Shown piece after piece: positions 7,148 through 12,598 of a DNA stretch of 12,598 nucleotides. Where the stretch lies: contig FR882590.1 of assembly GCA_000435715.1 (NCBI GenBank), positions 61,663-74,260 of the forward strand. Reading direction: 5' to 3'. This DNA is from Firmicutes bacterium CAG:145 (GTDB lineage: Bacteria; Bacillota; Clostridia; Peptostreptococcales; Anaerovoracaceae). The stretch's first letter is position 1; the number at the start of each line of letters is the position of its first letter. A program made the translations under genes and the position numbers. The notes under the pieces were generated by a model that worked only from the letters and a program-made list of their open reading frames with translations, was not told the origin of the DNA and ran no database searches.

Positions 7148-7545
7148 TCCGCGGCCTCTTCCAAGGTCACATCTTCTTTTATAGTCTTGACTCCCAGCAT
7201 AAAATACAAGACATGGAATATCCATATGAATCCCAGAGCTATCCTTCCTGCCGGAATACCTCTCAGCACTGCAAAGCCTATGGACATCAGCACGGTGACT
7301 GTAATAATGAGACGTATCTTGGCAGCGCGGGTCATGCCTCTTCCTTTTATGTAGCTTTCGAGATTGTTTTTATATAGTCTTGTATTGAGAAACCAGTCGT
7401 TGAGCTTTTCAGAACTTTTCCCGAAACATATCGCTGCTAAAAGCAGAAACGGAAATGCCGGCAGCAGAGGCACAACTGCCCCTACGGCTCCAAGACCCAG
7501 CCCCAAGCATCCTACCGCAGTGTAAACTATCTTCTTAACATTCAT
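7144..7545 (-). CDS. DUF454 (YbaN-like) membrane protein
   Basis: Small integral membrane protein of 133 residues in the DUF454/YbaN family, whose biochemical role is not established. The family motif is clear: a first hydrophobic segment (about 5-24) runs into VVPLLPAFPFLLLAAICFGKSS (about 24-45). A charged loop follows, then two more membrane segments at about 77-94 and 98-118. The tail is acidic. The ATG at 7545 is preceded by GGAGAGGG and overlaps the upstream YgbA-type gene by 11 nt. The stop overlaps the AraC start as ATGA. This placement shows it is translated as part of the ABC-transporter operon and suggests that it assists the transporter or the process it serves. That link is inference. 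Confidence 0.88.
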   Translation of the reverse strand: MNVKKIVYTAVGCLGLGLGAVGAVVPLLPAFPFLLLAAICFGKSSEKLNDWFLNTRLYKNNLESYIKGRGMTRAAKIRLIITVTVLMSIGFAVLRGIPAGRIALGFIWIFHVLYFMLGVKTIKEDVTLEEAAE

Positions 7546-7894
7546 CTTCCCTCTCCAATCTTTTCTTTTCTCTTTTACTTTCTATAAGATGACGTACTGC
7601 CATTACCGGATGGTATATTATCATCCGGGGCCCCGAAAACCTCATCACTTTTTTAATCTGCTGCCTCATATCAGGCGAATAGCAGTGTACTCTGCAGTTA
7701 GAGCAAAAAGTCTTAGTCTCCATAAAAGGACATCTGTCGCTTCTACTCTTGGCATATTCTCTGAGAGAGGAACATTCGGCGCAAAGTCCTCCGTCTTTAA
7801 CTGCTTCAGCATGGTTTTTTCTGCAATACACAGAGATCATCAATTCTACGACCTCTTTCTCTCTTTTCCTTTTATCTTCTGCCGTCCCTCTCAT
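7535..7894 (-). CDS. YgbA-type 'nitrous oxide-stimulated promoter' family protein
   Basis: Small basic cytoplasmic protein of 119 residues, recognised by its cysteine pattern as a member of the family that includes E. coli YgbA. In enterobacteria, ygbA is induced by nitric oxide under NsrR control. Cysteines C24, C38, C41, C55, C64, C67 and C71 form two CxxC pairs plus extra cysteines, compatible with an Fe-S cluster or zinc site. The segments YCRKNH, CAEC, RCPF, FCSNCRVHCY and MIIYHPVMAVRH look like the conserved family core. The C-terminal end is a highly charged helix. The ATG at 7894 overlaps the stop of the CydC-like gene by 4 nt (ATGA). Its end overlaps DUF454 by 11 nt. The molecular function of the family is not established; involvement in NO or iron stress is inferred from relatives. 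Confidence 0.85.
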   Translation of the reverse strand: MRGTAEDKRKREKEVVELMISVYCRKNHAEAVKDGGLCAECSSLREYAKSRSDRCPFMETKTFCSNCRVHCYSPDMRQQIKKVMRFSGPRMIIYHPVMAVRHLIESKREKKRLEREDEC

Positions 7895-9555
7895 CTCAAG
7901 CTCATCCTTCCCTTTTCGACGGAACAGACTTTGTCAGCGATCTTCACAGTAGACTGCCTGTGAGATACTAAGACTACAGTCTTGTTCTGTCTCTCTCTGT
8001 CTATAGATCTGAGTATGACTGCTTCATTGAGGCTGTCAAGATTGCTGGTGGGTTCATCTAAAAGCATAAAGTCCCCGTCATGCAAGAACGCTCTGGCCAG
8101 ACCTATCCTCTGTCTTTCTCCTCCGGACAGCGTATCTCCCAGCTCGCCTACCTTGGTATCATATCCATCCGGCAGGCTCATGATGAAATCGTGAACAGAA
8201 GCTTTTTTGCACGCCTGCTCTATTTCCTCATCAGAAGCATCTAATTTGGCTATCTTTAAATTGGCCCTGATGCTGTCGCAGAACAGGTGAGTCTCCTGAG
8301 TCACAAAGCTCTCCATATTTCTCAGATCATCTGTATTTATATCATCTATGTCGACTCCCGATATTTCTATTCGTCCTTTTTCGGCCTCCCAGAACCTCAT
8401 GAAAAGCTTGAGCAGAGTAGATTTGCCGCTGCCGCTCTTTCCTACGATGCCCACCACCTGATTTTTTTGTAAATCTATGGATATATCTGAAAGCACCGTC
8501 TCCTCTCCATACCCGAAAGTAACATTTACGGCCCGAGCTCCGTCGAAGACTACTTCCCCTCGTCCTGTCACGTCCTCTACAGCCGGAGTTTCTTCTAATA
8601 TGTCCAGGACTCTGCTGCCTGCCGCAAAAGTACTCTGCAGCGTGCTGCCCAAACCGGCCAGAGCCACACATGGGCCAAAAGAGCTCATTAGAGCTATGAC
8701 AGGTATCACGACTCCTTCAAAGCCCACGCCGCCATAGCTGTATAGATACGATGCCGCAAACAACATCAGAAGATCGAAGAGCAGAATGACAGTATTGGTG
8801 AAAGCCGCGTTTCTGCCCGCCACTCTTTTCATGTTGCTTTCGTCTTTCGAAATCCTGTCTGTTCTGTCGTTCATCTCCTTTAGCCTCTGTTCTCCGGCTC
8901 CGTACTGGATTATCTCCCCCAATCCTCTGAGACTGTCCAGGACATAACCGCTGAGATTACCCGCTCCGGATCTAAACCTCATCCCGTCGTCGCCGCTCAT
9001 TTTAGAGACGATGACAGGGATCAGCAGTCCTACCGTAAGATATGCGGCCAAGGCTATGAGTCCCAGAACGACGCTGTAGCTTCCTATGAACAGGCACATA
9101 CCGGCGCAAAACAATACGGCGATAGCTACAGGCGATATGGTGTGAGCGTAAAACACCTCCAGCAATTCTATATCCGATGTTATCAGAGAGATGAGATCTC
9201 CTCTGTTTCTCCCTTCTAATTTCGCCGGACACAGCTTTCTGAGAGTCCTGAATATCCTGTCGCGTATTACGGCCAGCAGTTTAAACGCTATATAATGATT
9301 GCATGTCTGTTCTCCATACCGGGCGGCCGCTCTTGCCACTGCGAAAATTCCTATAGATATGAAGATGGTCCGGGCAGAAAAGGCAGTTTCTATTCCTATG
9401 ACGTCGAGAACGGCAATTCCTCCAAATATAGTTATGAAAGCGGCGCACAGATGGCCGGCAAGCCCCAGTAATATAGCCAATAACATGTACCCCATGAGAG
9501 GCTTTACCATGCCTATGAGCCCTGTCATAACTTTAAATCCGCTTCTCTTATTCAT
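7891..9555 (-). CDS. CydC-like ABC transporter, fused membrane and ATPase domains
   Basis: Half-transporter of 554 residues with an N-terminal six-helix exporter-fold domain and a C-terminal ATPase. The region reading ARYGEQTCNHYIAFKLLAVIRDR, then RGDLISLITSDIELLE, resembles CydC more than general multidrug half-transporters. The ATPase has Walker A GKSGSGKS (372-379), signature LSGGE (476-480), Walker B FMLLDE ending at E501 and an H-loop at H532, so it should be catalytically intact. I choose the ATG at 9555: it has GAGGTGG 5 nt upstream and overlaps the end of the CydD-like gene by 8 nt. An upstream start at 9582 would have no good site. It should pair with the CydD-like protein. CydDC of E. 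coli has been linked to thiol export and, more recently, to heme transport. No cytochrome bd genes are in the window, so the substrate here is open. Confidence 0.93.
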   Translation of the reverse strand: MNKRSGFKVMTGLIGMVKPLMGYMLLAILLGLAGHLCAAFITIFGGIAVLDVIGIETAFSARTIFISIGIFAVARAAARYGEQTCNHYIAFKLLAVIRDRIFRTLRKLCPAKLEGRNRGDLISLITSDIELLEVFYAHTISPVAIAVLFCAGMCLFIGSYSVVLGLIALAAYLTVGLLIPVIVSKMSGDDGMRFRSGAGNLSGYVLDSLRGLGEIIQYGAGEQRLKEMNDRTDRISKDESNMKRVAGRNAAFTNTVILLFDLLMLFAASYLYSYGGVGFEGVVIPVIALMSSFGPCVALAGLGSTLQSTFAAGSRVLDILEETPAVEDVTGRGEVVFDGARAVNVTFGYGEETVLSDISIDLQKNQVVGIVGKSGSGKSTLLKLFMRFWEAEKGRIEISGVDIDDINTDDLRNMESFVTQETHLFCDSIRANLKIAKLDASDEEIEQACKKASVHDFIMSLPDGYDTKVGELGDTLSGGERQRIGLARAFLHDGDFMLLDEPTSNLDSLNEAVILRSIDRERQNKTVVLVSHRQSTVKIADKVCSVEKGRMSLR

Positions 9556-11287
9556 CGTATCCACCTCTCGTATAGTTTTCAAGCCCCTGCTGAGCCGTCC
9601 AGAGCCGCTTATATGCTCCTCCCTCTTTCAGCAGCTCCTCGTGGCTTCCGTTTTCTACTGCAAGACCGCTTTCCATCACATAGATGTTGCCGGCTCTGAC
9701 CACGTTGGCAAGACGGTGTGAGATCAATATGACGGTCCTTTGTTCCGCTAAAGAATATATCTGTTCCATGATGCGGTTTTCGCTTTCCACATCTATATTA
9801 GAAGTCGCCTCATCAAATATGTAAACCGGGCTGTCGTGAAGGAGAGCCCTGGCCAGAGCCAGTCTCTGACATTGTCCTCCCGAAAGATTGGAACCTCTTT
9901 CTTCTATCTTCGTAGACAGTCCTTCCTCGTTCTTCAAAAATCCATCCAGGTCTACACGCTTAAGAGCCTCCCATAATTCTGCGTCAGCGGCATTCGGCTT
10001 TCCCATGAGTAAATTATCCCTGACCGTTCCTCTGAACAGATAGCTCTGATGATTTATGTACGTAATATTTTTCATGAGCTCTTCTTCCGAAATATCACTT
10101 AAAGAAACGCCTCCCACCAGGACTTTCCCCCGGTATCCTCTGTTTTTACCCGTGAGAATACCTGATACTGTCGATTTGCCACATCCCGATTCTCCCACTA
10201 TAGCAGTAAAGGATCCCTTTGGAAACTCCATGCAAACATCTGTAAGAATCTCCTTCTCGCCGTCATAAGAAAATCCTACTCTTTTCAATTCTATGTCTTC
10301 GCAGACCGGATATTTCTCAGTCCCCTCCTGTGTTTCAGGAAGATCTAAAAAAGCAAAGATCTTGTCGCTGGCCGCCATACCGTTCATCGCCACATGAAAA
10401 AATGATCCCAGCTGTCTCATAGGTATAAAGAAATCAGCGGACAGCATTATTATCAGAAGACATCCTTCCAGGTCTACCCTGCCCTTCATAAACTGCGTAA
10501 CGGACATTATTATTCCTGCCGCTGCTCCTCCGTAAGCTATCAGATCCATTATAGATATGGAATTGAGCTGCATGGTAAGAACTTTCATGGTGATACGGCG
10601 AAATTTTTCGGCTTCTTCGTTCATCTGATCATTTTTGAATTTATCCGACTTATATATCTTGAGGGTAGTCAGACCTTGAAGATTCTCAAGGAACGTATCT
10701 CCCAAAGCCGTGTACTGTCCCCAATATTTTGACAGCAGTTTTTTGGCCCACGTCTGTACGGCTGCGATGGCTATGGGAATGAGAGGAACGCATATGAGCA
10801 GAACTACAGCCGCCGGCAGGTTTATAAAGCTCATATAAGCAAACAGCGTCAAAGGCGCTATCATGGCATAGAAAAACTGAGGCAGATAAGCCGAAAAGTA
10901 AGTCTCAAGCTGGTCTACCCCTTCCACTGTCACTTGTACGATCTCGCTGGTCTTAACCTTCTGGCTGTACGAGGCTCCTATGCGCAGAAGCTTTGCATAT
11001 ATCTTTTCTCTCAGCGTCCTCTTTACAGCCTTGGATGAAAGGTAGCCCATCTTAACAGAAAGGACAGAAGATGCAAAGCGGACTAAAGCCGCACATGATA
11101 CTGCCGTAAGAGTGATGCCAAAGGCATTATCTGAATCTTCTTTCGTAAACAGGCCTGCCAAAAACCATGTCACAGCAGTCATCATCACTATGTTGGCCGC
11201 CAGTGAAAGCCACTGCAAAGCTACGTTGGCAGCTATGTATTTTTTGCTTTCGCTGACAGTATTTATCAGTCTTTTATTTATCATCAT
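9548..11287 (-). CDS. CydD-like ABC transporter, fused membrane and ATPase domains
   Basis: Half-transporter of 579 residues, first gene of the operon. The N-terminal membrane domain has hydrophobic spans from about residue 20 to 300. It contains ETYFSAYLPQFFYAMIAPL, which resembles the CydD subfamily. The ATPase shows Walker A GESGCGKS (365-372), Q-loop HQSYLF (from 413), signature LSGGQ (468-472), Walker B VYIFDE (488-493) and the H-loop histidine at 524. I place the start at the first ATG of an ATGATG pair at 11287. GGAG (11300-11297) lies 9 nt before it, while the ATG at 11302 has no ribosome-binding site. The leader carries a strong promoter, a 5'-terminal hairpin and the AGTTAG-N6-CTAACT repeat. 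Its partner is the CydC-like protein encoded next. A metallophore or iron-linked importer of the YbtPQ/IrtAB type is an alternative reading, since those share the same fold. Confidence 0.92.
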   Translation of the reverse strand: MMINKRLINTVSESKKYIAANVALQWLSLAANIVMMTAVTWFLAGLFTKEDSDNAFGITLTAVSCAALVRFASSVLSVKMGYLSSKAVKRTLREKIYAKLLRIGASYSQKVKTSEIVQVTVEGVDQLETYFSAYLPQFFYAMIAPLTLFAYMSFINLPAAVVLLICVPLIPIAIAAVQTWAKKLLSKYWGQYTALGDTFLENLQGLTTLKIYKSDKFKNDQMNEEAEKFRRITMKVLTMQLNSISIMDLIAYGGAAAGIIMSVTQFMKGRVDLEGCLLIIMLSADFFIPMRQLGSFFHVAMNGMAASDKIFAFLDLPETQEGTEKYPVCEDIELKRVGFSYDGEKEILTDVCMEFPKGSFTAIVGESGCGKSTVSGILTGKNRGYRGKVLVGGVSLSDISEEELMKNITYINHQSYLFRGTVRDNLLMGKPNAADAELWEALKRVDLDGFLKNEEGLSTKIEERGSNLSGGQCQRLALARALLHDSPVYIFDEATSNIDVESENRIMEQIYSLAEQRTVILISHRLANVVRAGNIYVMESGLAVENGSHEELLKEGGAYKRLWTAQQGLENYTRGGYDE

Positions 11288-11308
11288 GTCTATCTTCTCC
11301 ATCGCTTT

Positions 11309-11326
11309 AGTTAGAAGCTACTAACT
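11309..11326. promoter_or_regulatory. Inverted repeat, putative operator (ABC operon)
   Basis: Perfect inverted repeat AGTTAG-N6-CTAACT in the operon leader. Its gene-proximal arm ends 8 nt before the Shine-Dalgarno GGAG of the CydD-like gene. It is identical in all 12 defined bases and in spacing to the repeat in the flavodoxin leader at 6135-6152. As DNA it suits a dimeric repressor. As RNA it could form a 6-bp hairpin just upstream of the ribosome-binding site. Confidence 0.6.
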
Positions 11327-11340
11327 TCAATTATTAAACA

Positions 11341-11369
11341 AAGCGGCGAACACGAGTTAGCCGCCGCTT
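11341..11369 (-). other. Hairpin at 5' end of ABC operon transcript
   Basis: AAGCGGCG (11341-11348) and CGCCGCTT (11362-11369) form a perfect 8-bp GC-rich stem around a 13-nt loop. On the minus strand it is followed by TGTTTAAT. It begins only about 4 nt after the predicted transcription start. It may therefore be a 5' stabilising structure, or a weak terminator for read-through from the ogt gene. Its loop holds another CTAACT half-site. Confidence 0.5.
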
Positions 11370-11379
11370 ACTAAATCAA

Positions 11380-11408
11380 AGTATAATATATGACGTTACT
11401 TTTGTCAA
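11380..11408 (-). promoter_or_regulatory. Promoter of the five-gene ABC operon
   Basis: A perfect -35 TTGACA (11408-11403) and a near-perfect -10 TATACT (11385-11380) are separated by 17 bp on the minus strand. The predicted transcript begins near 11373, leaving a leader of about 86 nt. The strength of the core promoter suggests that control is by repression or at the RNA level rather than by activation. Confidence 0.8.
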
Positions 11409-11429
11409 CAAGATTCCTGCTGGCATGAT

Positions 11430-11969
11430 CTACAGTGCTGTTCCCTTCTTCGGTATAAAAAGTCTCCTCATATCTATGCCTTCGTGCCTTAGAAGTTTTA
11501 TCTTGATATCTATGCCGCCGGCATAACCCGTCAGACTTCCGCCTGCGCCCACCACCCGATGGCACGGTATTATCACTGATATAGGATTATGGCTCACTGC
11601 TCCTCCCACAGCCTGGGCGGACATGGTTTCGACGACCAGTTTCTCTGCCATCTGCAGAGATATATCTTTGTAGGTAGTCAGTTCTCCGTATGGAATCCGG
11701 CAAAGTATTTTCCATACCTCTTGCCTGAAATCGCTTCCCTGAGGGCGAAGAGGAAGTTGATCCGGACGCGGCTTCTTTCCGTCAAAATAATCATGAAGCC
11801 AATCTCTCGAGCGCCTGAAAACCGGCAGATTATCTTTAAATTCTGTCTCTTTGGGAAGACCTGCTGCAAAATACTTTTGGCCTTTAATCCATGCTCCGTT
11901 CAGATACTCTCCATCGCTTGCAAGCGTTATAAGACCTACAGGCGATTCTATTTCGGTCAGATAAAACAT
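11430..11969 (-). CDS. ogt: Methylated-DNA--protein-cysteine methyltransferase
   Basis: Suicidal repair protein that removes methyl groups from O6-methylguanine (and O4-methylthymine) in DNA onto its own cysteine. It has 179 residues. The active-site motif is IPCHRVVG with the acceptor cysteine at C136, and YAGGIDIKIKLLRHEG follows in the usual place. FRQEVWKILCRIPYGELTTYKDIS is the standard DNA-binding region. The N-terminal domain (1-75) is of the Ogt/MGMT type, with no Ada regulatory domain. The ATG at 11969 has CAGGAGGGA upstream. A GC-rich hairpin lies 23 nt before the start, so the gene is either read through from the flavodoxin gene on its right or uses a weak promoter near 12030-12058 (a possible -10 TAAGAT). 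The strong promoter of the ABC operon begins 22 bp after its stop, and no clear terminator separates them except possibly the hairpin at 11341-11369. Confidence 0.93.
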   Translation of the reverse strand: MFYLTEIESPVGLITLASDGEYLNGAWIKGQKYFAAGLPKETEFKDNLPVFRRSRDWLHDYFDGKKPRPDQLPLRPQGSDFRQEVWKILCRIPYGELTTYKDISLQMAEKLVVETMSAQAVGGAVSHNPISVIIPCHRVVGAGGSLTGYAGGIDIKIKLLRHEGIDMRRLFIPKKGTAL

Positions 11970-11992
11970 CTCTTTCCCTCCTGTTTTGTAAA

Positions 11993-12015
11993 GGCCCCGC
12001 TTTTTCGGCGGAGCC
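11993..12015 (-). terminator. GC-rich hairpin between flavodoxin-like and ogt genes
   Basis: GGCCCCGC (11993-12000) pairs with GCGGAGCC (12008-12015) with one A-C mismatch and a T-rich loop. On the minus strand it is preceded by AAAAGA and followed only by TTTAC, so it is a weak or partial terminator at best. It sits directly before the ogt ribosome-binding site. It would also work, weakly, on the plus strand (CTCTTTTA follows). Confidence 0.45.
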
Positions 12016-12059
12016 TCTTTTATGTGTCTATCTTACCACAAAACATTTAAAATTAAACT

Positions 12060-12074
12060 GTCATAGTTTATGAC
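12060..12074. repeat. Perfect inverted repeat after flavodoxin-like gene
   Basis: GTCATA-GTT-TATGAC has 6-bp perfect arms around a 3-nt centre, 16 nt past the stop codon of the flavodoxin-like gene and about 90 bp before ogt. On the minus strand a T-rich stretch follows (AGTTTAATTTTAAATG). It could be a transcript-end hairpin or an operator for ogt; the sequence does not decide. Confidence 0.4.
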
Positions 12075-12090
12075 GTCTTCTCCCGGCGCA

Positions 12091-12567
12091 TTACTCGGCT
12101 GACATCACCCACTCTTTGAGTTCTTTGGCAGGCACAGCGTTGAGCATCTTGCCCGGCATCCATCTGGTTGTATCCGAACACGATTTTTTCAGCACGTCAC
12201 AAGTATTTCCCATTCCGCTTCCTCCCGAAGTCGCAAAGGGAACTACAGTCTTTCCCGAAAAATCATAGCTCTCGAGGAACGTGTTTATTATAGTCGGCGC
12301 TACGTACCACCATATAGGAAAACCTATAAATACGACATCGTATTTTTCCATTCCTTCTACTCTTTCCTCTATCTCAGGTCTTGATGAAGGGTCGCTCATT
12401 TCAATGCTGCTGCGGCTCTGCTTATTCATCCAGTTCAGGTCTTCAGTCGTATATGGAATCTTCGGTTTTATTTCAAACAGATCGGCATCGGCTGCTTTAG
12501 CTACTTTGGCAGCCGCTCTTTCGGTAACTCCGCTGGCGGAAAAATACGCTACAAGTTTCTTTGGCAT
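12091..12567 (-). CDS. Flavodoxin-family protein (flavodoxin_4-like)
   Basis: Predicted FMN-binding oxidoreductase or electron carrier of 158 residues. The phosphate loop is the variant SASGVTERAA (residues 10-19) after the strand KKLVAYF. FIGFPIWWYVAPTIINTFLE and the later VVPFATSGGSGMG are the loops that contact the flavin in this subfamily. It differs from the short-chain flavodoxin at 5612-6034 and is of the kind common in gut Clostridia and Bacteroidetes. The ATG at 12567 has AAAGGAGG about 10 nt upstream. The promoter lies outside the window. Downstream it is separated from ogt by a small palindrome and a weak hairpin. The physiological electron donor and acceptor are unknown. Confidence 0.9.
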   Translation of the reverse strand: MPKKLVAYFSASGVTERAAAKVAKAADADLFEIKPKIPYTTEDLNWMNKQSRSSIEMSDPSSRPEIEERVEGMEKYDVVFIGFPIWWYVAPTIINTFLESYDFSGKTVVPFATSGGSGMGNTCDVLKKSCSDTTRWMPGKMLNAVPAKELKEWVMSAE

Positions 12568-12598
12568 TATCTCTCATCCTCCTTTAAATCGGGGCTCC

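Noticed and set aside
7148..7225. 26-residue N-terminal extension of the AraC protein
   Set aside because: It lies inside the DUF454 coding region; the ATGA-coupled ATG at 7147 has a suitable ribosome-binding site.
1..12598. CRISPR array, insertion sequence, prophage, tRNA or rRNA
   Set aside because: No regularly spaced repeats, no transposase or integrase frames, no terminal inverted repeats, and no cloverleaf or rRNA signature was seen on either strand.

Overview
The window looks like chromosomal DNA from a Gram-positive anaerobe of the Bacillota, most likely class Clostridia. The reasons are a plsX-rnc-smc housekeeping cluster, strong AGGAGG-type Shine-Dalgarno sites, TTGACA/TATACT-type promoters, heavy use of AGA and ATA codons, and two short flavodoxins. 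I cannot name the genus. All supported genes lie on the minus strand, so the window is best read from its right end to its left end.

Right end (12567 to 11430): a flavodoxin-like protein, then a one-component methylated-DNA repair protein (Ogt/MGMT type). A small perfect inverted repeat and a GC-rich hairpin lie between them.

Centre (11408 to 6275): a consensus promoter (TTGACA-N17-TATACT) drives a tightly packed five-gene operon in which every junction overlaps. In order, it encodes a CydD-like ABC half-transporter, a CydC-like ABC half-transporter, a cysteine-rich YgbA-type protein ('nitrous oxide-stimulated promoter' family), a DUF454/YbaN membrane protein and an AraC-family regulator with a cysteine-rich N-terminal domain. 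About 240 bp further on is a second short-chain flavodoxin gene with its own promoter and terminator. That promoter has two 10-bp direct repeats exactly 21 bp apart, and the proximal one touches a poor -35 element. This is the classic layout of an AraC-type activator site. The inverted repeat AGTTAG-N6-CTAACT occurs in the leader of the ABC operon and again in the flavodoxin leader, so both units probably share a regulator. My working model is a redox, iron/heme or nitric-oxide stress regulon: a transporter, a Cys-rich protein and a membrane protein with an operon-encoded activator, plus flavodoxin as an iron-free electron carrier. The parts are seen in the sequence; the function is inference.

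Left end (5323 to 13): a promoter with an extended -10 drives plsX, rnc and smc (phospholipid initiation, RNase III, chromosome condensation). Each overlaps the next by 11 nt. The acpP gene often found between plsX and rnc in Bacillota is absent. Large frames on the plus strand are shadows of the minus-strand genes.
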